A DNA stretch of 64,000 nucleotides from contig NZ_JAANCM010000005.1 in the NCBI RefSeq assembly GCF_011603255.1, forward strand, positions 248,001 to 312,000, written 5' to 3'. Both the position numbers and the translations under genes were made by a program. The notes beneath the pieces were generated by a model. The model saw only the letters and a list, made by a program, of their open reading frames with translations, was not told where the DNA came from and did not search any database. The stretch is from Ferranicluibacter rubi. Lineage in GTDB: Bacteria > Pseudomonadota > Alphaproteobacteria > Rhizobiales > Rhizobiaceae. Below are positions 42,871 through 51,559 of this stretch, piece after piece; within the stretch, counting starts at the first letter, position 1, and every line of letters starts with the position of its first letter.

Positions 42871-42890
42871 ACTTCCCTTGGATCTTCATT

Positions 42891-43586
42891 ATGGCATCTC
42901 GTGATTTCTGGGACGGCGCTCGCCGTGGCGTTCCGATCGTGCTTTCCGCATCTCCCTTCGGCGCCCTGTTCGGTGCTCTCGCCATCGACAACGGGTTCAG
43001 CATCGTCGATGCGATGTTCATGAGCGCGACAGTGTTTGCCGGTGCGAGCCAGATGGTGGGGCTCGATCTCTTCGGCCATGCCGTCCAGCCGTGGCTCATC
43101 GTGCTCTCGGTTTTTGCCGTGAACTTCCGCCACGTTCTCTATTCCGCCTCCATGGCGCGGCACATCGCGCATTTCTCGCTTCTCCAGAAAGGGGCAGCGC
43201 TGTTCCTGCTGACCGATCCGCAATATGCGGAAACGGAGAAGAGGGGCGAGCGCGGGGAGCCGGTGACCTTCGTCTGGTACATGGGGCTCGGCCTGGCGAT
43301 CTACCTGCCGTGGCTGCTTGCGACCTTGCTCGGAGCGGTGTTCGGGGGGCTGATCGGCGATCCCAAGGCGATCGGGCTCGATGTTATGCTGCCGATCTAC
43401 TTCATGGCGCTGGTGCTCGGCTTCCGCAGCCGCGACAACTGGCTGCCGGTGGTCGCCGTCAGCTCGGTCGTCTCCGTGATCGCGATGCATTTGGTCGGCT
43501 CACCGTGGCATGTCAGCATCGGGGCGCTGGCCGGCGTCGTGCTGGCTGCCTGTCTGCCGGTGAAATCCGGGGAGATCTCTCGATGA
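42891..43586 (+). CDS. azlC: AzlC-type branched-chain amino-acid exporter, large subunit
   Basis: A 231-residue membrane protein with about six to seven helices. DGARRGVPIVLSASPFGALFG in part, VFAGASQMVGLDL and the NFRHVLYSASMA motif are typical of AzlC (DUF/AzlC family, including YgaZ). It forms a two-subunit exporter with AzlD for valine, leucine or related compounds. azlD overlaps its stop by four bases. Confidence 0.9.
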   Translation: MASRDFWDGARRGVPIVLSASPFGALFGALAIDNGFSIVDAMFMSATVFAGASQMVGLDLFGHAVQPWLIVLSVFAVNFRHVLYSASMARHIAHFSLLQKGAALFLLTDPQYAETEKRGERGEPVTFVWYMGLGLAIYLPWLLATLLGAVFGGLIGDPKAIGLDVMLPIYFMALVLGFRSRDNWLPVVAVSSVVSVIAMHLVGSPWHVSIGALAGVVLAACLPVKSGEISR

Positions 43587-43909
43587 GCTTCGACCATTTC
43601 CTGCCGCAGGATCTCCGCCTGATCGGCATCATCATTCTCGCGGCCCTCGCCACCTATCTCACGCGCATCGGCGGTGCGATCATGATGGCGCGGATGGAGC
43701 GCATTCCGCCGCGCATGGAAGCCGCGCTGAACGCCGTGCCCGCAGCCGTGCTCTCGACGCTGGTCGCGCCGGCGCTCTTCTACGGCGGAGCGGATGTCAC
43801 GATCGCAATCTTCGCCGCCTTCCTCGTCGGCCTGCGGTTTTCGGCACTGCCCATGCTGTTTGCCGGATGGGCCGTGGTGATGGTGCTCAGATATACAGGT
43901 CTGTTCTGA
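43583..43909 (+). CDS. azlD: AzlD-type branched-chain amino-acid exporter, small subunit
   Basis: A 108-residue protein with three to four helices. AALATYLTRIGGAIMM is the conserved opening and NAVPAAVLSTLVAPAL the central motif of the AzlD family. Translation starts at the ATG at 43583 inside the azlC stop (ATGA); the frame is open further upstream but that part is antisense-free azlC coding in another frame. Confidence 0.9.
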   Translation: MSFDHFLPQDLRLIGIIILAALATYLTRIGGAIMMARMERIPPRMEAALNAVPAAVLSTLVAPALFYGGADVTIAIFAAFLVGLRFSALPMLFAGWAVVMVLRYTGLF

Positions 43910-43911
43910 TC

Positions 43912-43940
43912 GGGCCGACGAGCATGTCGCCTGTCGGCCC
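43912..43940. terminator. Stem between convergent azlD and pepP
   Basis: GGGCCGAC (43912-43919) pairs with GTCGGCCC (43933-43940), 13-nt loop, in the 43-base gap between two convergent genes. No clear U-tract on either strand. Confidence 0.5.
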
Positions 43941-43952
43941 TCCCTCGCTTCC

Positions 43953-45782
43953 CTAAAGCGCAGCCGTCGCAGCTTCCAGCCAAGCCTTCACGTCCGCGCC
44001 GTCGATGAGCGGCGTCAGCTTCTCGCGCGTTTCGGCGTGGTAGGCATCGACCCAGGCGCGCTCCTCCTCCGTCAGAAGCTCGGGCAGGATGAGGCGGCGG
44101 TCGATGGGGCAGAAGGTCAGCGTTTCGAAGCCGAGCATCGTCTGGTCGCCACCCTCGACAGGGGCTGCGTCCAGCACATGCAGCAGGTTCTCGATCCGGA
44201 TTCCGAAGGCGCCGGGGCGGTAGTAGCCGGGTTCGTTGGAGAGGATCATGCCGGGCAGAAGCTCCTGCATGCCGGCGCGCGAGATACGCTGCGGCCCTTC
44301 GTGGACGGAGAGGTAGGAACCCACACCATGCCCGGTGCCGTGCCCGTAGTCGGCGCCGGCCTTCCAGAGGGCGATACGTGCCAGCGGATCGAGTTCCACG
44401 CCGCGCGTGCCCTTGGGGAAGCGCGCCGTGCTGATCGCGATCATGCCCTTCAGCACCAGCGTGAAGAAGCGCTTCTGCTCCGCCGGCACGTCGCCGATGG
44501 CGACCGTGCGGGTGATGTCGGTGGTGCCGTTGACATATTGCCCGCCGGAATCGACGAGGAACATGGTTCCCGCTTCGAGCGGCTGGTCGCTTTCCGTCGT
44601 CACGCGGTAATGCATGATCGCTGCATGCGGACCCGCCCCGGCAATCGTGTCGAAGGACACGTCCTTCAGTGGGTTCTGCAGACGTTCGCCGCAGGCGATC
44701 CGCACCGCTTCCAGCTTCTCCGTCGCAGCGATTTCGGTCACGGTGCCAGGCGTCGTTCCATCGAGCCAGGCGAGGAACTCGACCATGGCTGCCCCATCCT
44801 GCAGGTGGGCGCGGGCGGAGCCTTCGAGCTCGACCGTGTTTTTGCGCGCACGGGGAAGCCGGGCCGGGTCTGCCGCCTCGATCACGGTGCCACCGTCCTT
44901 GCGGATACGGTCGGCGAGCGCGACGGCGGCGTGGTCTGGGTCGAGTATGAGACTGACGCCGGATGTGGCGAGTGCCGACACGCGGGCTTCGAAGGTTTCC
45001 GGCGCTGCGATCTCGGCCATCTGGGTGAGGTAGGCTTTCTCCTCGATGCCGGTCTTGCGGGCGTCGAGGAAGATTTCGGCCCTGCCATCGGCATGGATGA
45101 TCGCGCGGGCGAGGGGATGCGGCGTGTGGGGGACGTCGTTGCCGCGCAGGTTGAACGTCCAGGCGACGGAGGAGGGGTCGGTGAGGATGACGGCGGCGGC
45201 CCCGGCTTTCACCACCGTCTCTGCCATGTCGGCGATCTTCTCCGTTGCGAGGATGCCGGCCTGTTCGATCTTCTGGATGACGACGCGGCCCAGCGGCGCG
45301 TCCGGCCGGTCGGTCCAGAGGCGGTCGAGGGGGTTGTGGTCGAGGTGGACGAGGGCGCCGCCGATCTTCGCCAAGGCGGTTTCCAGCTTGCGGACGTCCG
45401 CGCCCGTGTGAACCCATGGATCGATGCCGAGGCGGAAGCCCTTCGGCGCGTGGCGCTCGATCCAGAGGTGCGGCGGCTCGTCGATCAGGTCGCCGCCGGT
45501 AAAGACCGTGCCGTCCACCTGTTCGGCCAGCTGTGTGACGTATCGTCCGTCCACGAAAACCACCGCCGTCTCGCGCAGGATGAGGGCGATACCGGCCGAG
45601 CCGGTGAAGCCCGTCAGCCATGCCAGACGCTCGGCGGAGGCCGGAACGTATTCTCCCTGGAACTCGTCGGCCCGGGGCACGAGAATGCCATCGATGCCCA
45701 GCGCATCGAAAGAGGCCCGGAGACCGTCAGCCCGTTCGCGACCGAACTGCGGTGTGGAGGTGACGTCGAAGGACTGGAACAT
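43953..45782 (-). CDS. pepP: Xaa-Pro aminopeptidase (aminopeptidase P, M24B)
   Basis: A 609-residue three-domain aminopeptidase P, like eukaryotic-type APP1 rather than short E. coli PepP. Two creatinase-N domains (about 1-300) precede the pita-bread catalytic domain. Metal ligands appear in FLVDSGGQY, GTTDITRT, GTGHGVGSYL, SNEPGYY and IRIENLL. It removes N-terminal residues before proline. The ATG at 45782 is chosen because AGGAAG precedes it; an upstream ATG at 45797 would overlap that site. Confidence 0.92.
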   Translation of the reverse strand: MFQSFDVTSTPQFGRERADGLRASFDALGIDGILVPRADEFQGEYVPASAERLAWLTGFTGSAGIALILRETAVVFVDGRYVTQLAEQVDGTVFTGGDLIDEPPHLWIERHAPKGFRLGIDPWVHTGADVRKLETALAKIGGALVHLDHNPLDRLWTDRPDAPLGRVVIQKIEQAGILATEKIADMAETVVKAGAAAVILTDPSSVAWTFNLRGNDVPHTPHPLARAIIHADGRAEIFLDARKTGIEEKAYLTQMAEIAAPETFEARVSALATSGVSLILDPDHAAVALADRIRKDGGTVIEAADPARLPRARKNTVELEGSARAHLQDGAAMVEFLAWLDGTTPGTVTEIAATEKLEAVRIACGERLQNPLKDVSFDTIAGAGPHAAIMHYRVTTESDQPLEAGTMFLVDSGGQYVNGTTDITRTVAIGDVPAEQKRFFTLVLKGMIAISTARFPKGTRGVELDPLARIALWKAGADYGHGTGHGVGSYLSVHEGPQRISRAGMQELLPGMILSNEPGYYRPGAFGIRIENLLHVLDAAPVEGGDQTMLGFETLTFCPIDRRLILPELLTEEERAWVDAYHAETREKLTPLIDGADVKAWLEAATAAL

Positions 45783-45989
45783 GATGTCTTCCTGCATGCG
45801 GATGAGATGGAACGTTCCGCTTTATAGCAAATCCGGTCCCGATGTCCCATCGGTGCAGGCGGTGACCAAAGCGCCGAGACGCATTCATCATACTTATGCA
45901 GATTGCGCATGGCACCTATTCGCGCCAGCCCCTAGCTACCATCGGGCAATGCGTTAAAAGCACCGCCAACGGACGGGCCGCGAACACCC

Positions 45990-46215
45990 CGTTGCCGCAG
46001 ATGCCGCAAGGCAATCTTCTGAGTGATCCGTTCGATCGGTTGCCTTCTCCTCCTCCCTCCGGGCGCCGTTTTTGGGATCACGCAGAGTCCGCTTGAGCGA
46101 TCCTCCTCCTTTGGCTCGCGGACATTGGCCGGCTTGCCGGTCACGGGCGATGCTTCGGCATCGCCTTCGTTTACGAAAAGGCCGTCCCATGCTCCCGCAT
46201 CGGACGGCTTTTTTC
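45990..46215 (+). ncRNA. Candidate structured small RNA(s) with two anti-Shine-Dalgarno motifs
   Basis: In the 460-base gap between pepP and prmA lie CCTCCTCCC (46049-46057) and CCTCCTCC (46102-46109). The second sits in the loop of a clear hairpin: GTCCGC-TT-GAGC (46087-46098) with GCTC-GCGGAC (46114-46123). The first can be in a loop (CGGTTGCC with GGCGCCG, followed by TTTTT) or single-stranded next to an alternative stem AAGGCAATC/GGTTGCCTT. Further hairpins follow, one with a C(TTCG)G tetraloop (46146-46165), and a terminator ends the region at 46214. Exposed CCUCCUCCC loops are the hallmark of the rhizobial alpha-r14/NfeR1 RNAs. Ends and family are inferred; it could be two tandem RNAs. 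Confidence 0.5.
46181..46214. terminator. Terminator between sRNA candidate and prmA
   Basis: GCCGTCC (46181-46187) pairs with GGACGGC (46202-46208), followed on the plus strand by six T and on the minus strand by a CTTTTC stretch. It starts 35 bases past the prmA stop, so it probably works for both strands. Confidence 0.82.
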
Positions 46216-46242
46216 GTTATGCCCTATGCCGTTACCCGCGCT

Positions 46243-47124
46243 TCAGGCGCGGCTGTCGAGATGGATGGTGACCCAGCCGTTGCGCCACAGCGTGCGCACA
46301 TGGCGCAGCTTCTGGGCGTTGTAGGCGGACAGGACCTTCCAGCGCTGTTCCGCCAGGATGCCCGAGAGGATGACGGAGCCGCCAGGCACGAGGTGGCGGG
46401 CGAGGTCCGGCGCCATGCGCATCAGCGGGCGGGCGAGGATGTTGGCGATGATCAGGTCGAAGGGTCCGTGTTCGGAAAAAGCCGGCGACTGGAAGCCGGT
46501 GGCGGTGACGGCCGCGATGCCGTTGGCGATGCCATTGCGGCGAACGTTTTCGCGGGCGACGCGAGTGGCGATCGGATCGATGTCGGTGGCCAGCACCGGC
46601 ACGGTCTTGATCTTGCGAAGGCCGATCGCGAGAACGCCGCTGCCGGTTCCCAGATCCAACGCATTGGTGACGGTGCGCGAGCGCACGACGCTTTCGATCA
46701 TCTCCAGGCAGCCGGCCGTGGTGCCGTGGTGGCCCGTGCCGAACGCTTCGCCGGCGTCGATCTCGATGGCGATCTGTCCTGAGCGGACCTTGTCCCGGTC
46801 ATGCGAGCCGTGGACGAGGAACCGGCCGGCGGCGACGGGGCTCAGGCCCTCCAGCGACTTCGCGATCCAGTCGATATCCGGAATTTCCTCGCGCAGGATC
46901 TCGGTGCCGGGCTTCCAGCCATCCACGATCTCCGCGAAGCGCGCCTGGATCTCGTGCTCCTCGGCAAAGTCGAGATAGACGGAAGCCTCCCAGATGTCGC
47001 GCTTCTCGTCGATCTCCATCGTGGCGATGGCATAGCCTTCGTCCTCGAAGACGTCCGTCATCAGAGCGAGAACGCTGTCGGCACCTTTTTCGGTGGTGGT
47101 GAGATAGAGGCGCAAATCAGCCAC
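46243..47124 (-). CDS. prmA: Ribosomal protein L11 methyltransferase
   Basis: A 293-residue SAM methyltransferase. An N-terminal L11-recognition domain (about 1-110) is followed by the catalytic domain with GEAFGTGHHGTTAGCLE and motif I LDLGTGSGVLAIGL, then DLIIANILARPLM (the NxxP-like site reads NILARPL). It methylates lysines and the N-terminus of L11. Located downstream of a SCO gene on the same strand with a 115-base gap. Confidence 0.93.
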   Translation of the reverse strand: MADLRLYLTTTEKGADSVLALMTDVFEDEGYAIATMEIDEKRDIWEASVYLDFAEEHEIQARFAEIVDGWKPGTEILREEIPDIDWIAKSLEGLSPVAAGRFLVHGSHDRDKVRSGQIAIEIDAGEAFGTGHHGTTAGCLEMIESVVRSRTVTNALDLGTGSGVLAIGLRKIKTVPVLATDIDPIATRVARENVRRNGIANGIAAVTATGFQSPAFSEHGPFDLIIANILARPLMRMAPDLARHLVPGGSVILSGILAEQRWKVLSAYNAQKLRHVRTLWRNGWVTIHLDSRA

Positions 47125-47239
47125 GGGCGGTCCTTCAGGTCTTTTGAGCTTCGGATGAGCGCTTTACCACGACCACACGGCATTGCACGGCCAAAATGGC
47201 TCTTGCGGTCAAAGCCTATGCCCGCAGGGGGAAAGACGC

Positions 47240-47839
47240 TTAGCTCTTGGTCAGGTTTTCGAGCTTCTGGACGGCCGTGTCGGTGTTCTCGCCATAGGCG
47301 ATGGTACCGCGGAAACGACCTTCGGCGTCCAGCAGGAAGACGGAGGCCGAATGGTCCATCGTGTATTCCCCATCGGGCTTTTCCGCATCGAGCGGGACCT
47401 TCTTGGCGTAGACCCGGAAGCCCTTGACCATCTCCATGACCTTGTCCGGCGGGCCGGAAATGCCGGTGACGCGGGCGGAGACGTTGGAGACGTATTGCCC
47501 GAGAATCTCCGGCGTATCGCGTTCGGGATCGACGGTGACGAAGAAGGCGTTGAGCTTCGTGTTGTCGGGATCGACCTTGGCAAGCCAGCCGTTCATCTCG
47601 AACAATGTTGTCGGGCAGACCTCCGGGCAATGGGTGAAGCCGAAGAAGACGGCCGAGGGTCTGCCGGTCAGGGCCTTCTCGGTGATCGGCTGGCCGTTCT
47701 GCGACACCAGCGTGAAGGGAACCCCGAACGGCCCGCCCACGGCGGCCTCCTTGGTTTCCGTCATCTTGTAGGTGAGGAACCCCAACGCCGAGGCGGTGAC
47801 CAGAACGGCAATCCAGAGGACGATTCGAAAGAGTTTCAT
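47240..47839 (-). CDS. SCO1/SenC-type copper chaperone
   Basis: A 199-residue protein anchored by an N-terminal helix (about residues 4-24). The thioredoxin-like domain has the copper motif CPEVC (Cys71, Cys75) and the third ligand His163 in YTMDHSAS. SCO proteins deliver copper to the CuA centre of cytochrome c oxidase or keep it reduced, in the periplasm. The gene is not next to cytochrome oxidase genes here, which is common for a second SCO copy. Confidence 0.92.
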   Translation of the reverse strand: MKLFRIVLWIAVLVTASALGFLTYKMTETKEAAVGGPFGVPFTLVSQNGQPITEKALTGRPSAVFFGFTHCPEVCPTTLFEMNGWLAKVDPDNTKLNAFFVTVDPERDTPEILGQYVSNVSARVTGISGPPDKVMEMVKGFRVYAKKVPLDAEKPDGEYTMDHSASVFLLDAEGRFRGTIAYGENTDTAVQKLENLTKS

Positions 47840-48283
47840 GTCAGGCCCGTTTCACGTCCATGCCGCTGCGCTTAATGTCACAGCCAAGGCTTACTGCATA
47901 ATTCCTTCCATCGGAATCGATTTCAGACGCAGAGCGACAGGCTGCCGGCGGCAAGCGCCATATCCGGACCAAATGTCACACAGCCGAGCATGCCGGCCCA
48001 ACCCGCCAGCGGAAGGCCTGCGGCGGCAAGGGCGAGCCGGGTGGCGTTGCCGGGCGAGATGCGATCCATCACGGGGTGCTTATAGTTTGTTTTTGTCTGC
48101 GTCAGATGCCGGAGGGAAGGTTTGTTATCTTTACCGGATCTTTAACGCATCGCTGTTATGCTTCTTTTCCGTGCAGGTCTTGCCGCGCGTCGACATGAGG
48201 TCGGCCGTTCCCGCCATCGCCATCTGTGAACGCTGCTCCTCCATCTGTGCGCGACACGATTTGCGCCATCCCGGACCTCGATC
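47840..48283. other. Intergenic region between SCO gene and chemoreceptor gene
   Basis: A 444-base gap between divergent genes. It contains one possible 48-codon minus-strand ORF (47923-48069, listed separately) and the promoter region of the chemoreceptor gene, where no strong consensus is visible. Confidence 0.45.
47923..48069 (-). CDS. Possible 48-residue hydrophobic small protein
   Basis: A short frame starting MDRISPGNATRLALAAAGLP and ending in a hydrophobic stretch with two Cys (LGC and LCV). No family is recognised and no strong ribosome-binding site precedes the ATG at 48069. It ends about 80 bases upstream of the SCO gene on the same strand. It may be a chance ORF; comparison with related genomes would settle it. 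Confidence 0.25.
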   Translation of the reverse strand: MDRISPGNATRLALAAAGLPLAGWAGMLGCVTFGPDMALAAGSLSLCV

Positions 48284-50314
48284 ATGCATCATGAGACCCG
48301 CCAAAGATCCCTGACCGTCAGCCAGAGGCTTGCCACGCTGGGCGTCGTTACCTTCGTCGGAATCAGCGCGATTCTCGCCACGGGATGGTACGAGCAACAG
48401 CAGGTCGAGCGTGTTCTCGCCGAAGCAAGCGTCGCGAAGTCCGTCGAGAACAGGGCTATCGAGCTGCGGGTTACCAGCCTCGACCTCGTGCTCGCGGCCA
48501 TGGACACGATCGTCGACAAGGGCGACAAGGTCATCGCGCCGGATCGCATGAAGGAAATCGATACGGCTGTGGCGGATCTCAAGAGCGCGAGCGGTGACGT
48601 TGCGGGTCTCGCCGTCGCCGTCGGCAAGCCCGACCTGGGTGCCGGGGTTCCCGAGATGATATCGCAGTTAAACCAGTCCATCCAGACGGACCTGAAGGCG
48701 CTTGTCGAAGCCGGCGCCGACCAGACCGCGTTCGATGCCATCGACGACCGGATCGATACGGCAGGGTCGCAGCTCACGGAACGTTTTGCGAGCCTTGCGG
48801 AAGCCGGCATGGCAATGACACAGATGCGTGTCGAAGAAGCGGGCGCGATTTCGCGCTCGGCCTTCGTCTGGCAGTTCGTCTGCGGCCTCGGTGCGATGGT
48901 GGTCGTTCTCGGGCTTCTGACAATTCAAGGTAATATCCTGCGCCGCGGTATCCTCGGCGTTCGCGACAGCATGCAGCGCATTCATGGCGGCGATTATGCG
49001 ACGCCGGTCGGCGCGGTGGAGCGCAGCGATGAGATCGGCGACATGGCGCGCTGCGTCGATCGCTTCCGCACCGACGCCATCGACAAGCAGCGGCTGGAGC
49101 GCGATGCTGCCGACAGCCGCAGCCATAACGATACCGATCGCCGCCAGCGCGAAGTTGCAGCCACCGAAGATGCCCGCCAGGTTCAGGTCGCCGTGAGCGC
49201 GCTCGGTCAGGCGCTGAACAAGTTGGCGGACGGCCAGTTGACGGTCGCCATCGACACGCCGTTCCGCGCCGATCTCGAATCACTTCGTCTCGATTTCAAC
49301 CAGGCGGTCGAGAAGCTCCGCAACGTTCTCTCCGGTATGCGCGACAACAGCGCCTCGATCACGGCCAATGGACGCCAGATGCGGTCTGCGGCGGACGATC
49401 TTGCCAAACGCACCGAAAAGCAGGCGGCCTCCCTCGAGCAAACCTCTGCCGCGCTCGACCAGATCACCGTTACCGTTCGCACCGCGACGGACAAGGCGGA
49501 AGAGGCGAGCCAGATGGTCAGCCGCACGCATGCCAATGCCGAGGAGTCCGGCAGGATCGTCGGCGAGGCCGTTGCCGCCATGGCGCGCATCGAAGATGCC
49601 TCTGCCGAGATCGGCAAGATCATCAACGTCATCGACGAAATTGCCTTCCAGACCAATCTTCTTGCGCTGAATGCCGGCGTCGAAGCCGCGCGCGCCGGGG
49701 AGGCGGGCAAGGGCTTTGCCGTCGTCGCACAGGAAGTCCGCGAACTGGCGCAGAGAGCGGCCGGTGCCGCCAAGGACATCAAGGGCCTCGTCAACAGGTC
49801 CTCGACCGAAGTCGGCACCGGTGTGCGGCTGGTGCAGGAAACCGGTGAAGCGCTTGGCCGCATCGGTACGGACGTCGACCAGATCAACGAGCACATGCGC
49901 ACCATCGTGGTTGCCGCCCGGGAGCAATCGACGGGGCTGACCGAGATCAACATCGCCATCGGCCAGCTCGACCAGATGACGCAGCAGAATGCGGCCATGG
50001 TCGAGGAGACCAATGCTGCCAGCCATACGCTGGCGCAGGATGCCGAGAGCCTTTCCAGCCTGATCGCCCAGTTCGCCATCGGTGGCGCCGCGGCGTCCTA
50101 CGCATCGGCGTCGTCGTCAGGCTATCGCCCTGCGGCGGCGAAGACTTCGTCCTCCGCCAAGAGCCCCATCGCCATCCGTCCCGCGACCATAAAGCCGGCT
50201 GCCGCCCATTCGCGCCCGGCGCCGTCGCCCGCCAAGGCGCTCATGGGCAAGCTTTCCGGCGCGTTCGCAACGCCGTCGACCTCCAGCTCCAACGATCAAT
50301 GGGAAGAATTCTGA
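48284..50314 (+). CDS. Methyl-accepting chemotaxis protein with C-terminal WEEF peptide
   Basis: A 676-residue chemoreceptor. Helix 1 about 14-33, a periplasmic region of about 165 residues with helical pattern (four-helix-bundle-like), helix 2 about 197-218, HAMP about 220-275 and a second HAMP-like stretch about 310-345, then the signalling domain with the hairpin tip [21 protein letters not shown] in part. The C-terminus, after a Ser/Ala/Pro linker, ends NDQWEEF, like the CheR/CheB-tethering pentapeptide. The ligand cannot be read. cheW follows directly. Confidence 0.93.
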   Translation: MHHETRQRSLTVSQRLATLGVVTFVGISAILATGWYEQQQVERVLAEASVAKSVENRAIELRVTSLDLVLAAMDTIVDKGDKVIAPDRMKEIDTAVADLKSASGDVAGLAVAVGKPDLGAGVPEMISQLNQSIQTDLKALVEAGADQTAFDAIDDRIDTAGSQLTERFASLAEAGMAMTQMRVEEAGAISRSAFVWQFVCGLGAMVVVLGLLTIQGNILRRGILGVRDSMQRIHGGDYATPVGAVERSDEIGDMARCVDRFRTDAIDKQRLERDAADSRSHNDTDRRQREVAATEDARQVQVAVSALGQALNKLADGQLTVAIDTPFRADLESLRLDFNQAVEKLRNVLSGMRDNSASITANGRQMRSAADDLAKRTEKQAASLEQTSAALDQITVTVRTATDKAEEASQMVSRTHANAEESGRIVGEAVAAMARIEDASAEIGKIINVIDEIAFQTNLLALNAGVEAARAGEAGKGFAVVAQEVRELAQRAAGAAKDIKGLVNRSSTEVGTGVRLVQETGEALGRIGTDVDQINEHMRTIVVAAREQSTGLTEINIAIGQLDQMTQQNAAMVEETNAASHTLAQDAESLSSLIAQFAIGGAAASYASASSSGYRPAAAKTSSSAKSPIAIRPATIKPAAAHSRPAPSPAKALMGKLSGAFATPSTSSSNDQWEEF

Positions 50315-50316
50315 TC

Positions 50317-50781
50317 ATGAACATCACCTCCAAACAGTCGGGAAGCTCGATGGAAATCGTGTCCTTCCATCTCGGCAACCAGGAATTCTGCATCGACATC
50401 ATGGCGATCCGCGAAATCCGCGGCTGGGCGCCGGTCACGCCGATGCCGCACACGCCGCCTTACGTGCTCGGCCTCATCAACCTGCGCGGCGCCGTCATCC
50501 CCGTGATCGACATGGCCTGCCGCCTCGGGATGAACATGACGGAACCGTCGGAACGCTCGGCCATCATCGTGACCGACATCGCCGGCAAGCTGGTCGGCCT
50601 TCTGGTCGAACAGGTTTCCGACATGATGACGATCCGCAGCGAGGACCTGCAGTCGGCACCGGAGATCATTCCGGAAGCCCAGCGCGCCTTCTGCCGCGGT
50701 ATCGTGGCGCTGGAAAAGACCATGGTCTGCTTCCTCAACCTCGACACCGTCATCGCCGACGAGCTCGCTCAGGCGGCCTGA
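50317..50781 (+). CDS. cheW: CheW chemotaxis coupling protein
   Basis: A 154-residue CheW. FHLGNQEFCIDIMAIREIRG opens the domain (in part), TPPYVLGLINLRGAVIPVIDM is the conserved core, and the C-terminal ALEKTMVCFLNLD completes it. It couples the receptor to the histidine kinase CheA. ATG at 50317 follows the receptor stop by two bases; an in-frame ATG at 50299 lies inside the receptor gene. No cheA is in the window, so the pair probably feeds the main chemotaxis kinase elsewhere. Confidence 0.92.
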   Translation: MNITSKQSGSSMEIVSFHLGNQEFCIDIMAIREIRGWAPVTPMPHTPPYVLGLINLRGAVIPVIDMACRLGMNMTEPSERSAIIVTDIAGKLVGLLVEQVSDMMTIRSEDLQSAPEIIPEAQRAFCRGIVALEKTMVCFLNLDTVIADELAQAA

Positions 50782-50818
50782 TCGGCCTGCTTGGTCGAAG
50801 GTCTCCCGTTCTGACATC

Positions 50819-50842
50819 GCATGCCGGGCTAGCCCGGCATGC
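50819..50842. terminator. 24-bp perfect palindrome after cheW
   Basis: GCATGCCGGGCT followed by AGCCCGGCATGC. It lies 38 bases after the cheW stop and 55 before pncA. No U-tract. It probably folds as a 3' stem of the cheW transcript. Confidence 0.5.
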
Positions 50843-50896
50843 AGGGCCGGTCTATGCTTCTTCTCAATAGCTCATGTCTTGGGAGACGCCCGGCCG

Positions 50897-51532
50897 ATGA
50901 AATGCCTTTTGCTTGTCGATATCCAGAACGGCTTCTGCCCCGGCGGCCATCTTGCCGTGCCCGGTGGGGATGCCGTCGTGCCTGTTGCCAACCGGCTGAT
51001 GGCCGAGGGCGGTTATGATCTCATCGTCGCTTCGCAGGACTGGCATCCGGCCGACCACGGCAGTTTCGCCTCGCAGCATGACGGCGCTGCACCCTTCACC
51101 ATGGGAACGCTGAACGGCCAACCGCAGATGCTGTGGCCGGACCATTGCGTCGAGGGCAGCGAGGACGCGGCCCTCCGGCCGGATCTCGACCAAACCCGAA
51201 TCGACACGATCCAGCGCAAGGGCCTCGACCGCAACGTCGACAGTTACTCCGCCTTTCGCGACAACGATCAGACGGCGCTGACGGGACTCTCCGACCTTCT
51301 TCTCGCACGCGGCGTGACGCGGCTCGATGTCTGCGGACTGGCGACGGATTACTGCGTGAAATTTACCGCGCTCGATGCGCGTGCCATGCTGCCGGAGGCA
51401 CAGATCCGGTTCATCGAGGATGCCAGTCGGGGGATCGATCCAGAGGGTGTTCGCAGCGCGATCAAAGAGATGACGCAGGCGGGCATTGCCGTGGTCACCT
51501 CGGATACGGCTCTGAGCGAAACGCGGGTCTGA
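50897..51532 (+). CDS. pncA: Nicotinamidase
   Basis: A 211-residue isochorismatase-fold amidase. Catalytic Asp8 in LLLVDIQNGF, metal site in SQDWHPADHGSF, WPDHCVEGS with conserved Cys and the catalytic Cys153 in GLATDYCVKFTALDA. It hydrolyses nicotinamide to nicotinate for NAD recycling. A TTG at 50879 is in frame, but the ATG at 50897 has GGGAG upstream and gives the family start. Confidence 0.93.
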   Translation: MKCLLLVDIQNGFCPGGHLAVPGGDAVVPVANRLMAEGGYDLIVASQDWHPADHGSFASQHDGAAPFTMGTLNGQPQMLWPDHCVEGSEDAALRPDLDQTRIDTIQRKGLDRNVDSYSAFRDNDQTALTGLSDLLLARGVTRLDVCGLATDYCVKFTALDARAMLPEAQIRFIEDASRGIDPEGVRSAIKEMTQAGIAVVTSDTALSETRV

Positions 51533-51559
51533 CGCGGCTTCCGCTGAAGGGGCAGCGCC

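Noticed and set aside
45896-46271. Short plus- and minus-strand frames in the pepP-prmA gap
   Set aside because: Arg/Pro-rich products without domains, overlapping strong RNA hairpins; the gap is better explained as a structured RNA.
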